Source: Dryas octopetala
Taxonomy: Eukaryota; Streptophyta; Magnoliopsida; Rosales; Rosaceae
Assembly (NCBI GenBank): GCA_963921425.1
Contig: OY992838.1
Span: forward strand, 2,232,001 to 2,296,000
DNA length: 64,000 bases
Direction of reading: 5' to 3'
In this document: positions 1 through 13,437 of the stretch, in pieces
How the letters are laid out: each line of letters starts with the position of its first letter
Numbering within the stretch: the stretch's first letter is position 1
Position numbers and translations under genes: made by a program
The notes under the pieces: model-generated
What the model was told of the DNA's origin: nothing
Database searches by the model: none
Seen by the model: the letters and a program-made list of their open reading frames with translations, nothing else

Positions 1-1561
1 ATCACAAGATTATATATTTATAATTTGAGAAATAATATTACCACCACATCATATAATGTTCTTAACCTGTCAATTCAATTAGACAAATTCTAACAACTCG
101 TTAAAACACAATATTTGACAGTCTAACAACATAAAAACATAAAATTTAGAACACTTATAATAAATTATGGAACAAAATAATTTTGGTCCCTACAATTCTA
201 GCCCCAACTTTTTATATTGTTTGCAATATTAGGACAATTTATAACACATGCATCTCGGTTTTGAAGCTTATCTCCATTCCACTCACTTACGAAAGACAAA
301 AAAATAAAAAACATATTGGAGAAATCCTAAAATAAATAATAAAAAATTATATCAAAATTATTAGAAGTCTATAAAAATCCTTCAAAATCTATGAGAAAAG
401 TCAGAGAAACTCTATATAGAATTCTGTCAAAGTCTATGTGGAGTTTATGAAAGTCATTAAAAATCCATCAACTCTACCAAAGTCAATGACTTTTAAAAAC
501 TCTACAAAAGTCCGTTAAAATCTTAATTGAATACACCCCCTTAGTATAACAGGTAAGTCGTCATTATGAAATGAATAAACATGAAAGATAGTACACACCA
601 CCATTTATATTGAACATTGAACATTGGGGTTCCAAGAATATTTGATCCAAATTTGTGTGTGCCAAGTAATTTCTTTGATGTGGGTTACATGGTACGTAAC
701 CTTTATACTAACCTTTGCATAGCTAATCCACTTTGGTCGCTCAAGCCTTTTGTTTCTTTCTTGAGAGCTGAATATTAAGACCAGTGCCTGTCTCATCGCG
801 ATTATTATGGAGATGTCTTATTGTTAGCAAGCTATTCCAGCCTTAAGAACCTATGATCTTGGAGATGTCTTATTAGATATTGTTTAATCTTGTGCCAAAA
901 ATTATGGTAAATTCTCGTTATTTCACATTTTGGATCATATGAGAAAGAAAAGTAGAGACAGTTGGGTTTTGAAAATTGAAGTCAGACAGCCTGCTTCCTT
1001 TTCCATCAAAACACATTGCCATGATTTAAGGAAGTTAGGCTCGAAGACTGAAGATGCATGATTATTATGAAGATTGCACAGTGACACAAGTTGAAGAAAC
1101 AAAGATTTTACTTCGGCTGCTACCAGTATTACTCAGCACTGTATGCCTCAACACATCTAAAAAACAATACATTAATATCACTATAAAATCATATAATCAG
1201 ACATCTTTCAACAATTACTAGCAGTGGTTTAATTGGCCAACCTTCATCTAATTATCCAGTACCAACCCTAATCTTTTCTATTATCCGATAAGAGAATCCG
1301 GAGGAAACAAATGAATACATAACAAAACATCCAAATTAAAGAGAAATTACAAATTAACTGAATATCACAATAATAAGAGATACTTCCTCGATCTAATGGA
1401 AAACTGAACCCTTGTGCTACCTTGTCAGATAAAAAGAATCTACTCCCACTTGCTTCGGCTTCAATCAAATAGCCATTATTTATTAGAGGGCTACCAATTT
1501 CCTGCTTCATTTTCAATCAAAACACATTGCCATGATTTATTATTATTTTTTTTCAAGGAAG
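1..1561. other. AT-rich intergenic DNA downstream of the F-box gene
   Basis: No convincing gene is seen. Short open frames on both strands lack family features and are interrupted by AT-rich sequence. The only structure I can support is a short copy, at 990-1060, of the sequence at the 3' end of the neighbouring F-box gene, listed separately. Confidence 0.6.
990..1060. repeat. Copy of the F-box gene 3' end (partner at 1501-1587)
   Basis: The stretch from 990 (CCTGCTTCCTTTTCCATCAA) to about 1060 is repeated at 1501-1587 in the same orientation with few differences, apart from an insertion of about 16 bases of T/A-rich DNA in the second copy. The second copy covers the end of the F-box reading frame, including its stop, and the bases just past it. 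This is either a small local duplication or the last trace of a neighbouring F-box paralogue, a family that commonly expands in tandem. Confidence 0.75.
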
Positions 1562-2851
1562 TTAGCCTCGAAGACTGAAGATGCATGTATCCTCCCCACC
1601 CCAGGTTAATATTGGATATTCTACAGGTTTCAGGGAACCCAATCTTAGATCCAAACAGTATGCATAATTATTTATATTCTTGTAGTTGGACATTGCCTTG
1701 AAAAATATGCCATGCTCCCACTCGCCACAAGTGCAAATCTCTTTTCCAAACTCATAAGGCCAAAATTCAGGTCTTTCTATATTTATGGTGTAATCTAGTG
1801 TCCACTCTTTCTTAACATAATCTTTCAACACCCATATCTCGATATTTTGACGTTTTGAAGTACGCACGATGGCCATAGATCCTCTTAGGGTAAGAATGTA
1901 TAAGTGCCTGCTCTTGCTATATGGCTTGGGATGAGGAATCCAATAAAAGTCTTCTTTCTTGAAGTCAAAAGAAAGTATATGCATATCACCTTTACTTCCT
2001 TGTCTTGTACCACAAGTCAACCAATGCGTGTCTCCATAGGCACTTACATTTCTCAAGGAGGAATGTATCGCTATGTGATTTAAAGCAAAAGGAACTGCGG
2101 GTATCACCACTCGCCATGAGCTGGTGCCCAATACAAGAACTTGGGTATGGAATTCCTCTACCATGAAGGTCCGTTCCGCATTATAAATCATTTGTAGAGA
2201 AACACGAACAATCTTGTGGGTGCTTGTTATATTATCAAATCCCATACCGTACCATTCGGACATGGTTTCGCTGGTAGTACCTGCACCATACTTTGTAACT
2301 TGGAAGTTGCTATTTGGGAGCTTTAGAACTTCTCCCCTAAGAGGATTGATCAAGAAGCAACGTCCATGATCCGTTTTATGTTTCAAGCAAACCAAGTTGC
2401 CAAAAACAAAATGTGTACCGTAAATTTCTTCGTTATTGATCCTTTCGTTTGTGGACAAAATCTTTGAGAAATCAATTGCGTGTTGGTCTTTTGTCAAGGC
2501 GTTGCCATCGTATTTCAGTGATTGCAAGGCCGTTTTCTCCCCCAAATTCTCAATACCATCGCTGAAAGCATATACATATATTCGAGCAAAAAGCATGAGC
2601 TGAGGTGCTTGATCAGCAACACCCTTGGTAGTAGTAAGTAAACGCCTGAACAGAGTAGTAGAAAAAGGGCCATAAATTACGTTAAACAAGGTCTTAGAGA
2701 CGCATTCGATGGAACAAAGTGATTTTACTGGCAGTCTCAAAAAGATGTCGACGAGGATGTCAATGGGTAGGTCCATCAAACTTAAATTTGCGTTGCTGCT
2801 GCTACATGGGTATAATGTAAATTTCCTCATTCTCTTCTGGGTCCTTGCCAT
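1562..2851 (-). CDS. F-box protein with F-box-associated (FBA) type C-terminal region
   Basis: An intronless 429-residue reading frame. An F-box lies at about residues 24-60 (LMDLPIDILVDIFLRLP, then a VKSL..IECVSKTLFNVI helix). Behind it is a region typical of F-box-associated interaction domains: FLINPLRGEVLKLP near 165-180, YGMGFDN near 210, SWRVV near 245, and HWL with a FDF strand near 285-305. By family knowledge the F-box binds an SKP1-like adaptor in an SCF ubiquitin ligase and the C-terminal part selects the target. The target cannot be read from sequence. The ATG at 2851 gives a usual family length; a second in-frame ATG seven codons on would also keep the F-box. The end of the gene is duplicated downstream at 990-1060. 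No frame damage is seen, so it is probably functional. Confidence 0.85.
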   Translation of the reverse strand: MARTQKRMRKFTLYPCSSSNANLSLMDLPIDILVDIFLRLPVKSLCSIECVSKTLFNVIYGPFSTTLFRRLLTTTKGVADQAPQLMLFARIYVYAFSDGIENLGEKTALQSLKYDGNALTKDQHAIDFSKILSTNERINNEEIYGTHFVFGNLVCLKHKTDHGRCFLINPLRGEVLKLPNSNFQVTKYGAGTTSETMSEWYGMGFDNITSTHKIVRVSLQMIYNAERTFMVEEFHTQVLVLGTSSWRVVIPAVPFALNHIAIHSSLRNVSAYGDTHWLTCGTRQGSKGDMHILSFDFKKEDFYWIPHPKPYSKSRHLYILTLRGSMAIVRTSKRQNIEIWVLKDYVKKEWTLDYTINIERPEFWPYEFGKEICTCGEWEHGIFFKAMSNYKNINNYAYCLDLRLGSLKPVEYPILTWGGEDTCIFSLRG

Positions 2852-5001
2852 TTTACATCCTACTCAATAAAAAAAAATAATTAAAGAGTCAATAACAACC
2901 TTATACATATATATACTAGCTACAAATTCGTCTCAGTGTAGGATTAGGAAATAGGAATCCTACTCCCAACCGGGAGATCAAAACATAAGAGCAATGGACT
3001 ATTTAGGATCTAGATCCTCTACTAATTACTTTTGTGTTAATTTCATATTAATCAATCAAAATTACATCATTTTATTGTGTAAATATTGTATAAATATAAT
3101 ATACAAATATGGTATAAGAATTATAGAAATAAGATATACAAATTTTACAAATTTGACATAAGAATGGTGTAAATATAATACACAAATGGTAAAAATATGA
3201 CATACAAATGGTACAAAATGAAATGCCTAAAGTTTATTGGAAGAACTGAAGAAGTTTCAAGCTTAATTTGGTGTTTTTTTTTTTCTCAACTTTATTGGCA
3301 AAAATTCCAAATTTGAATTTTACCTCCTAAATAACTAAAAAGTTCATGCTAACGCATCTGCAAAAACTCATTGATATGTCATTCTGTTTTTTGACGAATA
3401 GTGCTTGGTGTTTTCTTTTTTTATAAATTGTCATTGTTTAACAGTAATTATTATCATTGACATTGGTATTGACAATGATTAATCGCATGAAAATGATGTT
3501 TATAATTATACATTTTATCTTTTTGTTACATAAACACGTGAAAAAAATAATAAAACAACGTAAAACAAAGAAGTCAAATTTATGGAGTTAATATAATAAA
3601 TATAGAGAATATTAACACGGTAGGAAATTAATATAACAAATATATTATAAATTGACCCTATAAGTAAGGTATTAAATTTCGAAATTTTGGGCGAAATTTC
3701 GTTGAAAATTTCATTTTTTTAGAGTTCCGAAATCAAAACACATGTTTAATAATTTTTCAGGAAGATTTCGCCGAAATTTTTGAAATTTTCTATTTTCTCC
3801 AACTTCATAAATTCACCAAAAATAGCTCGAGACTCCAAATAATTCGCCGAAAAATTCTACGGACTCGTATTGATGAGTACTAATTTCCTATAACCTCAAA
3901 ATAGTCAAATTGATTTCAAAACAATTATGAAAATTCCTACTCTTATAATTTAATTCTGAAAAAAATAATAATCACCAAATTCTTGAATTTTCATTTTCTA
4001 AAATTCATTTCCACAACCAAAGGTCTAAGTTAGTTAAAATAAATTTAAAGAAATTTCTAATTCCTTTAAACAAACCTTAAAACAAATTTTAAAAATTTAA
4101 ATAACAAAATTACCATAAGCCAAAATTTGGGTTGTTACACTTAGTGAAGACAAAGCTTGGCTAGATGAGAAGCACGGGAAAAAAGGAAGGAAAGATTATA
4201 AAAAAAAAAAAAGTAGGGGGGATTTAGGGCCTTTGGGCAATTAGAAAGAAAAAAAAAGGTTTGAGATTTCGTTTAGTTATTTTAAACTTTAAACTTTAAT
4301 ACATTTCTATATAAAAAAAATAATTAAAAGTATTCTAAAGGGCCTAAAACCTAATATTCTAAAGAATATAGAATATATAGGGTTTAATGTATAGATTATA
4401 GAGTATAAAGAGTATTATGGTATATAGAATATATAGAGTATTAGAGTTTAGATTTTAGTGTATAATTAAATTATACAATATAAAGAATATACTTATTTGC
4501 TCTAACGCGCATTATATTCACATGAAACCTACTATATAATTTGATTTATTTAATGTTTTTTTATCAATTTAGTAGATAATATGTTAAATAAATATATGGT
4601 AAAATTTTATTAAAAAATTTTATATTTTAATAGTAATTTCTGTCATTTTCATTTAATTTTTGTCAAAATTTAAAAACCTTCAAAATCTGAAATTTAATTT
4701 CTTGCGTATAAGGTACAATAGGCCCACAACTGAAAAGAATTGAGTCTGGATCAATTTTGTTCCGAAACAAAAAGGGCCTACCGAAAAAACAAAAAAATAA
4801 ATAAAAAATTTAGTAGACACTAGAGTTCCGATGCTCCTTCTACAACCTTCTTTTGCCTCTTCACCAAGTTTTCTTCACACCGCTTACTAAAATAAAAAAT
4901 AAAAGCTTTCTTCACACCATCTCTCTCCGAAGACGAAACACAGAATTATACAAAACTCTGAACAATTTCTTTTGTAGTTGTTGCTTTTGGTTCATGCTCA
5001 A
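2852..5001. other. AT-rich intergenic region between F-box gene and CLPB4
   Basis: About 2.1 kb between divergent genes, so it holds both promoters. It is strongly AT-rich with many TATA-like runs, so no box can be assigned. A stretch at about 3675-3860 is rich in GAAATTTCG-like and CGAAATTTT-like words in both orientations, suggesting a decayed dispersed repeat. Around 4320-4490 there are repeated short TATAGAGTATT-like words. I see no coding potential. Confidence 0.55.
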
Positions 5002-8000
5002 ATGGCGAGCAGGAAAGTCACACGACTCACCAACTCGGCTTTGGCTTTGGCGGCCATGAACGCCGCCAAAACCTCAAGAAACTCGCTCTCTCAGTGCCGT
5101 GCAACTGCCGTGGCTGCCTCCACTTTGGGTGGTAACTCTTTCACTTCCCTCTCTCGGCCCAACGTCGTTTCGGAGAGCAACAATGTCGTTTCGGCCAAGT
5201 ATTTGGCGAACACCTTCTTCACTCGCCGCAGTTTTCACTCCTCCAATCCCTCTTTCTACTCCGCAACCAGCTCTTCTCAGGTCAGAGGCTTTGAAAGTTG
5301 AAACCTTTTTGAATGATTTTGGTTAAATATTGAATTATATGAAACAATTTGCCTCCTTTTTCTTTTTGATTGATATCAGGCGAATCAGAATGAGTTCACT
5401 GAGATGGCTTGGGATGGCATTGTTGGTGCCGTTGATGCCGCCAGAGTCAGCAAACAACAAGTGGTGGAATCTGAGCACTTGATGAAAGCGCTTTTGGAGC
5501 AAAAAGATGGGATGGCCAGGAGAATTTTCACCAAGGCAGGGGTTGACAACAGCTCGGTTCTGCAGGCTACTGATGACTTCATCTCTCACCAACCTAAGGT
5601 ACATTGATAAAAACCCATGTTTCACTTGCATCATAGATATTATAATGGCTTTGTTTGTAGGAGGTACATTGATAAAACCCATATTTCACTTCGTATCATA
5701 GATATAATAACGGCTATGGTTGGTAAAACCCATTTTTCACTTTGCATCTTAGATATAATGGATTTGTTTGTGGGAGGTGATGAAGAATTGACCATCGGGT
5801 TGTTGTTGTTGTTGTTGTGGCAGGTGATAGGTGCCACCAGTGGACCTATGATTGGCTCACATCTCAGTGGTCTGTTGGACAATGCCCGGCGGCATAAGAA
5901 AGAAATGGGAGATGATTTTGTGTCGGTGGAGCACATTGTGTTAGCTTTTCTATCGGATAAGCGGTTTGGGCAGCAATTGTTCATAAACCTCCAGCTTAGT
6001 GACAAGGATTTGAAGGATGCTGTTCAAGCTGTTCGTGGAAGTCAGAGAGTCACTGATCAAAGTATGCTTTTGTTCCACCTTGAATTAGCATTTCAAATTG
6101 CTTTTGTTTGTTGGGTATTTTCTTATGTCTTAAGTAATAAGTCCATATTTGTATTTGTATATAGATCCTGAAGGAAAATATGAAGCCTTGGATAAATATG
6201 GGAATGATTTGACTGAACTCGCTAGGCGTGGCAAACTTGACCCTGTTATAGGTCGAGATGATGAAATACGAAGGTGTATGCAGATACTGTCTAGGAGAAC
6301 AAAAAATAATCCTGTTATTATTGGTGAGCCCGGTGTGGGAAAAACTGCCATTGCTGAAGGGTATGGTTATTTGCGTACCTTGCATTTTTCTTAATTGTCA
6401 TGCTTCTTTTAACAAGCTCTAAAACTTAATACCTTAGGTTGTTTAATTTACCTTAGTAAATTGTTTGACTTGATGCACGCCTTTACATGTCTAGTGGACA
6501 CTACCAAAACACTGAAGTTTATTCAGCCATCACCTAAGGGGTGATGTTGAACTACTCTCTGTGGCATATATTGCCTGATTATTCATCATGCATTTTGTGC
6601 ATTTTTCTTTTTCATTGATTTAGTATAAATTTTATATTATTGCAGATTAGCTCAACGAATTGTGCGTGGGGATGTTCCAGAACCACTATTGAATAGAAAG
6701 GTAGTGATTCATTTTAATTTTTTTCATCAGTTACAATTTTTTTTTCAAAACTATAAGATTATTTTATTTCTATGTATTAGTTTCAAAAAAGTTTTTTCTT
6801 GAAGATCAAGTCCAGATATTTACATGATTGTTCTAACCCAGGTGCAATTTTGTTAAAGGGATTTTTTTTATTAATTGGATCTCAATCTAGATTTTTCTAG
6901 ATCCACCATGAATTAAATTTATTGAATTATACTTCATTTGTTAGGATTGAAGTTTCATATGAAACAGTTTCTTCTTTGGTGTTCAAATTTGTATATAAAT
7001 TTTGCATTTTTTCTTGTATTCTACAGTTGATTTCCTTAGATATGGGTTCATTGGTTGCTGGTGCCAAATTTCGTGGAGATTTTGAGGAAAGGTTAAAAGC
7101 TGTTTTGAAGGAAGTTACTGCTTCAAATGGACAGATTATATTATTCATTGATGAGATTCATACTGTTGTAGGAGCAGGTTTGTACTCTTCTTCTGACAAG
7201 GTATAATCTTTTTGTATTGGATCTGTCATGTTTCTCCTGATGTCCTTGTTAATGATTCTTGGTAGGGGCTACAAGTGGTGCGATGGATGCTGGGAACTTG
7301 TTGAAACCAATGCTTGGGCGGGGTGAGCTTCGCTGTATAGGAGCAACGACATTAAATGAGTACAGAAAATACATTGAGAAGGATCCTGCGCTTGAGCGTA
7401 GATTTCAACAGGTATTTTGTGGTCAGCCTTCTGTCGAAGACACGATATCCATTCTTCGTGGGTTACGCGAGCGCTATGAGCTGCACCATGGTGTGAAAAT
7501 ATCAGATAGTGCCCTTGTTTCTGCAGCGGTACTTGCTGACAGATACATTACAGAACGTTTTTTGCCTGACAAAGGTAATAATTATATTCACCTTATAGGT
7601 TTTTCTAAAAGGGGGAGATTTTGTTCTCCAGGGGGGCACAAAAAAACAATTGTGTCAATTTCCGCTTGATACATCTTGCAAGTCTAGGATTCGAGATGCA
7701 CTCATTTCTATGGAAGTTACATTCATGGGTATGACCAGTACAGATAGAGGCCTAAGGAGCATCTTACATAAAGAAAAGAAGGGATGCAGGGGAGTCCTTT
7801 AAAAGTAATAAGTAGATTTTTCTTCTTATTTTCTACAAACAAAAAAAAGCTTGGCCTCAACCTTAAAACACTGTTTCCCTTAGATTTTTTTTTTTTTCTT
7901 GGTCAGCTATGCTTCTTAAAATTTTGTAACTTAGCTTCTCTGTTTCAGCCATTGATCTTGTTGATGAATCTGCTGCAAAGCTGAAAATGGAGATCACTTC

Positions 8001-9625
8001 TAAGCCAACTGAGTTGGATGAGGTGGATAGGGCTGTATTAAAGTTGGAGATGGAGAAACTGTCTGTGCAAAATGACACTGATAAATCATCGAAAGAAAGG
8101 TTAAGCAAGCTGGAAAATGACCTGGGATTGCTTAAACAGAAACAGAAAGAATTAACTGAACAATGGGACCATGAGAAGACCCTGATGACTCGGATACGAT
8201 CAATTAAAGAAGAGGTATTCCTCCATTTATTGTGAAATTGTTGTTGCCAAATTATCTCTCCCTTGATTTGCTGTTATATATGTTTTTAATTTTTGTAGAT
8301 TGATAGAGTAAACCAAGAGATGGAAGCTGCTGAACGCGAGTATGACCTAAGTCGTGCTGCTGAGCTCAAATACGGAACTCTAATGTCCCTACAACGCCAG
8401 TTAGAAGAGGCTGAGAAAAACCTTGCTGAGTACCAAAAGTCTGGAAAATCCCTGCTTCGTGAAGAAGTCACTGATCTTGACATTGCTGAAATTGTTAGCA
8501 AATGGACTGGCATACCCTTGTCAAACCTTCAACAATCAGAAAGAGACAAGCTAGTTATGCTAGAACAGGTTCTTCATAAGAGGGTGGTTGGTCAGGATAT
8601 AGCTGTGAAATCAGTAGCTGATGCAATCCGACGTTCAAGGGCAGGTTTATCTGACCCAAATCGACCAATCGCAAGTTTTATGTTCATGGGTCCTACTGGT
8701 GTGGGGAAAACAGAGCTTGCAAAGGCCTTGGCCGGCTATCTCTTTAACACAGAAAATGCTCTTGTCAGAATTGATATGAGTGAGTACATGGAAAAGCATG
8801 CAGTTTCACGCTTGGTTGGGGCCCCTCCTGGTTATGTTGGTTATGAAGAAGGTGGGCAGCTAACAGAAGTGGTTCGTCGAAGACCTTATTGTGTAGTGCT
8901 ATTTGATGAAATAGAGAAAGCACATCATGATGTCTTCAACATTTTGTTACAATTGTTGGATGATGGAAGGATAACCGACTCTCAAGGACGGACTGTAAGC
9001 TTCACTAATTGTGTTGTGATAATGACCTCAAACCTTGGCTCCCACTATATACTCGAAACTCTTCGTAATACACAAGATAGCAAGGATGCAGTTTATGATT
9101 TGATGAAAAGACAAGTTGTTGAGTTGGCAAGACAAACTTTCCGCCCCGAATTTATGAATCGAATTGATGAGTATATTGTGTTCCAGCCATTGGATTCCAA
9201 AGAGATCAGCAGAATTGTTGAGATACAGGTGATCAATCTTGTACCTATAATAAATTTTTTTTTTTCATAGTGTGTCTTACTTGTGATACTTAAGTGCTTC
9301 CTTGCCATTGCAGATGAACCGATTGAAAGACAGGCTAAAGCAGAAGAAAATTGATCTTCATTACACAGAGGAAGCTGTGGAGCTTCTTGGTACATTAGGC
9401 TTTGACCCAAACTTTGGTGCAAGGCCAGTTAAGCGGATCATACAACAGTTGGTTGAGAATGAAATTGCAATGGGAGTCTTGAGAGGAGATTTCAAGGAGG
9501 AAGACTCGATTATCGTTGATGCTGAGGTGTCCCCATCTGCCAAAGACCTTCCTCCCCAAAAAATGTTGCGCATCAGGAAATTGGATAGCAGTTCTGCTTT
9601 AGATGACATGGTTGCGAATGACTGA
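5002..9625 (+). CDS. CLPB4: Mitochondrial ClpB/Hsp100 disaggregase (CLPB4 type), 10 exons
   Basis: Exons: 5002-5280, 5380-5598, 5824-6061, 6165-6360, 6646-6700, 7027-7177, 7266-7574, 7949-8214, 8299-9228, 9314-9625. All have GT..AG borders and together give an open frame of 984 residues plus stop. The first ~90 residues are rich in Arg, Ser and Ala with few acids, like a mitochondrial presequence. The Clp N-domain follows (about 95-240). AAA1 has Walker A GEPGVGKT at 299-306, pore loop KFRG at 343-346 and Walker B ILFIDE at 367-372. The middle-domain coiled coil spans exons 8-9. AAA2 has Walker A GPTGVGKT at 702-709, pore loop GYVGYEEGG at about 749-757 and Walker B VVLFDE near 770-775. By family knowledge it is an ATP-driven hexamer that threads aggregated proteins through its pore, working with Hsp70 after heat stress. 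All catalytic motifs look intact. Length matches Arabidopsis CLPB4; the chloroplast paralogue is the main alternative. Confidence 0.95.
5599..5777 (+). repeat. Three-copy degenerate tandem repeat in CLPB4 intron 2
   Basis: Intron 2 (5599-5823) is made mostly of about three imperfect copies of a ~55-65 bp unit beginning near 5599, 5663 and 5719. Each has the pattern TTGATAAAACCCAT, TTTCACTT, ATCATAGATATAATA, and two end in a TTTGTTTGTxGGAG word. It lies wholly in the intron and does not touch the splice borders. Confidence 0.75.
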
Positions 9626-10160
9626 TTTGTGGATTTTCAATGTAAATAAGCTTCAGAAAAAGCTTGGCTTTGGTATGTCCTAACTTTCATGTGTTATAAT
9701 GAATACATATAGCTACCAAAAAGCTAGTGCTTTCTTTTAATCTTTCTAGTTAAGTTGGGCAACAAGTGCCTGCAGACCCGAGTTTATTAGGGGGTGGAAA
9801 GGTTGTTAACAGTCTCCAGTCAAATTTCTGACCCCAAAAAAAAAAAGAAAAAGAAAAAGAATTAGAATTCTCGAGTCAAATTTCTCTTGTTTGATAAGGG
9901 TTCTTGTGCATCAAATTTTCATATATAATCGCTCAATCTTTTATATTTTTCTTCTGAATATAATAGTGACGAACTTCAGGCATTGTGAGACAATGAAAAA
10001 TGGTCAGAGTTCATCTTGTCTGGTGGAATAAATCGAATAATAAAAGAAATTAATTAGAGACCAACAAACACGGTCCCATAGGTTTTACTCTTCAACAAGA
10101 AGCAGTGAGCTTAATTAATGTTTGTCGATCTCAAAAAGATTCTGCTCTTCAACAAACAGT

Positions 10161-10354
10161 GGGTTTAGGGGAAGTACTATTTACACTAAACCCTATCATG
10201 TATGAAACTTATATATATAACATTGATCCAGCAAAAAAAAAAAAGGGGAAGTACTATTTACACTCCAAAAATGTCATCATACATTTCAAAATATATAAAT
10301 TTTCTTTATATTTGGAATGTAGGAAGACATTTTTGAAGTGCAAATAACACTTCC
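10161..10354. mobile_element. Small fold-back MITE plus related fragment
   Basis: Left arm at 10247 (GGAAGTACTATTTACACTCC then AAAAATGTC) is the approximate inverse of the right arm at 10326-10354 (GACATTTTTGAAGTGCAAAT then AACACTTCC). This gives a ~108 bp hairpin-like element. A fragment sharing GGGGAAGTACTATTTACACT lies just upstream at 10168-10187, itself bracketed by GGGTTTAG (10161) and CTAAACCC (ends 10193). It has the form of a short non-coding MITE; the superfamily cannot be told. Confidence 0.6.
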
Positions 10355-11361
10355 AAAACCAAAGATAAACAACTTTTGAATTTGTGATATAAGCCTCACA
10401 TTGAGAATCATACAGAATCAAAAGTCATATATGATGCATCATCTATCACCTGTTTTTGTACCCGAAACAAACATATTCACATGACAATTTGTACACTGCC
10501 ATCTGCATGCAATTGAGAAAAAATCTAGTGTGAATGTGTAATTGTACAGCCCACATCAACATGCATATCATGCTTTCATGCCCCAACTGGTTACTGGTTA
10601 CTGGACCCATGCATGCATAAAAAACATCAACAATAATAGCTAAGGGACATACATGGCCAAATACGAATCTCATTGCCTTTGCCTAACCTATTACAGAATG
10701 TTTTTTTAGACTATTATAAATACTAATTTTGGATGACTTGACACTGCATAGGTACCTAGTCATAATTCATAGTTTGAAAATAGCAAAGAAAACAAAAAAT
10801 TCAGGTCCCCTTTTCTTAATGATGGTTGTTAATTTTCCTTGTATAAACTATAATATGTGATGTGAGTGGTGCTTGAAATGTATACAAATTACAAACTCAT
10901 ATCATCATTTGTTGTTTTCATGTCTCAGTGCGTTTGTTTGTTGTGTTCTTTCCGAGTGTTTCAATCAGTACTCAGAGGCTACTAATCATGCCAAGCGAAT
11001 TAAAGAAACAATAAGACAAATTAACATCCTCAAAGCTTCGGCTCCTAATTAATATTTAATCTTATCGTAATAGTCACGAGATTAATATTAATATCTTTTA
11101 GCTATTGCCTTCTCTGGTCTACTCAATAGCTTAATTATCATAATTAATTATTTAATCTTTATTCGCAGTGTCCCAATTATAATCACGGAGCAATATGCAT
11201 GCAACTCCAACAATCAATAATCATACTAATTGATAGCCTTAGGTAGTCTAATGACTCTATTTTATCCATGATTCATTGTAACTAACAACTATATTTGTAG
11301 ACTACAATTCTCTGTGAGTCTTGTGAGCTTTTGATTTTGAAGTCAATTGATATATATATAT

Positions 11362-11485
11362 ATAAGAAACATATTAAGAGTGTCAACTTTTTTTCTCAAC
11401 CTTTGTTTTTATTTTACGTGTTATCACTTTACTTAATAAATTTTTTTTTTAATATTCAATATATAAATGTCATACAAGTTAAAAA
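11362..11485. repeat. Dispersed MITE-like fragment (family also at 40.1 and 41.6 kb)
   Basis: The words GAGTGTCAAC, CACTTTACTTAATAAA, a long T run and AATATATAAATGTCATACAA occur in the same order as in the repeats at about 40103-40290 and 41598-41725. The copies are diverged, so this is an old, low-copy family. Borders are approximate. Confidence 0.4.
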
Positions 11486-13437
11486 AAAAAAAAAATTGAG
11501 ATCCTTAACACTACTGTATATAGAACAAATAGCTAGTCTAAGCTTGTAGAGTCTAACAATGGTGAAATAAGATTCTCAATCTACTAATACTTTATGTGTT
11601 GATATTGACTTATTATAACCACAATACGATATTTTAAGAATGTAAATTTGCAATATATTTATGTATTACTTAATGTCATATATGGATTTGAAAATCTAAA
11701 CATATATATAAACTTGGAAAATGTGTTCGGGGATCATCAGATTATAAAGTACGAAGTTAAATTTTGAAAAATGAAATCCACACATTAAATACTATTAGAT
11801 CACATTTTGCTTGAGTGAAGTAGAATATATTTGAATATATGCTTTGAGCTATTTAAAATCTGAAGCAAACTAGAAAAATGATGTATTCAACCATTTAATA
11901 CATTATTTGAGCCTAATAAAATGTATAAATATACAAGGAAATAAATTATAATTGATAACTCTCTTGTTCTTTATCAACATGAAATCCAAGAGGCCTTCTT
12001 GGTTTTGTAAAAAACAGAGAAAAATCAGAGAACATAGACAAAACAAAGTGTAGAAGGGAGTGGCATGGATTTTGTTACATGAAACAACTACACAACACAA
12101 AACAACACAAGCCCAAATTAGAACCCATGAATAGTCCAACACCGACCGAGTACCGAATACTTGTTGCGTAGACAAGTAGAGAAGCAGAGAAGCTTGCACA
12201 CACTTTGATACCAACGACTCTCTGCAGTGTGCACCATACATGCTCCTCCACCTACTTATCGTACACCCTCAGATCAAAACAACGTGGCAGGCCCCGCACG
12301 AAGCTTCTTTTGTTGAACGCATGAGCTGGACGGCATGAGAACTGAAAGGACGGTTGTGACTGTGTTACCAGTTTACACTGTAGTATCATCACACCCTTCC
12401 CTATGCAAGACGAATGGCTTGCTTTGGAAGTCTCTTTCTCTCTGTTCCCCACACCCCCACACAATTTACAAATGCCTTTTTCATTTTTCAACAAGCCTCC
12501 TCCTCCTCGCCATAAATGATTTATTTTTCGTCTGATTTATAATTTATTTATGTATTTTCACACAAAGAAATAGAAAAGCAACTGTTTCCATGTGAAATTC
12601 TTATGTCCTTCATTTCTTGTCTGCCATTCATTTTGTTTTTCCAAATCATAATTTATTTTAAACAATTTATTTGATTAGGTCCCAATTCAAAGCTTATACG
12701 TAAAATTGGTTGACGGTTTGTATCACACATTCCAATCTAAAATTCTACATAATAGAATATAAGCTATAGTACATTTTTATTTATTATTAATTAATTTTGA
12801 ATTAAATATTCTAATTTTTTCGTAATACTTATCTACTTATTAAGTCAAAAAGTGGCTCACATACTTCCATGTTAACACATACTAAGATGTGAAAAAATGT
12901 GTTGAAAATTATATCTCACATTAAGGAATAAAGCCTTAGATGCTCAATTTATGCAGAATTTTGGTAATAGTTTATTGGTAAGAATTCAATCATTTGTGAT
13001 TTTGTAATGAGAATTTGGGTTAAAAAGGGAATAATATTGTTGCGCAACCAAAAAAAACTTTGAATAAAGTTTCAATTCGAGAAAATTTAAACATGGACCA
13101 AAAAAGAAAATATAAATAAATTCAAGATTAAAAGAAAACAGTTTTCTATAACAAATAACGAAAACAAACAGGGATTTAATATAATGGCCAAAAAAAAAAA
13201 ACAGGGATTTAATATCAGTATATATCACTTCCTTTCTCTGTCTCGCTCTCAAGAGTCTGAAACTGAGTGCCAGTGGTCAGTAAAGAAGCAGTGTCTCTCA
13301 GGAACTGGAAAAAAAAAACAAGAGAGAAACCAAATTCCAATTTACTAATACTCTCTCTTCTCTCTGTGTCTCTGAGTCTGTGTGAAGCATTAAAATAACC
13401 AAAACCTCCTAACCAAAAAAAAGTAACATCTCTTTCT

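Noticed and set aside
12252-12494. 80-residue minus-strand frame upstream of the ARM gene
   Set aside because: No domain, and it lies in a probable promoter region.
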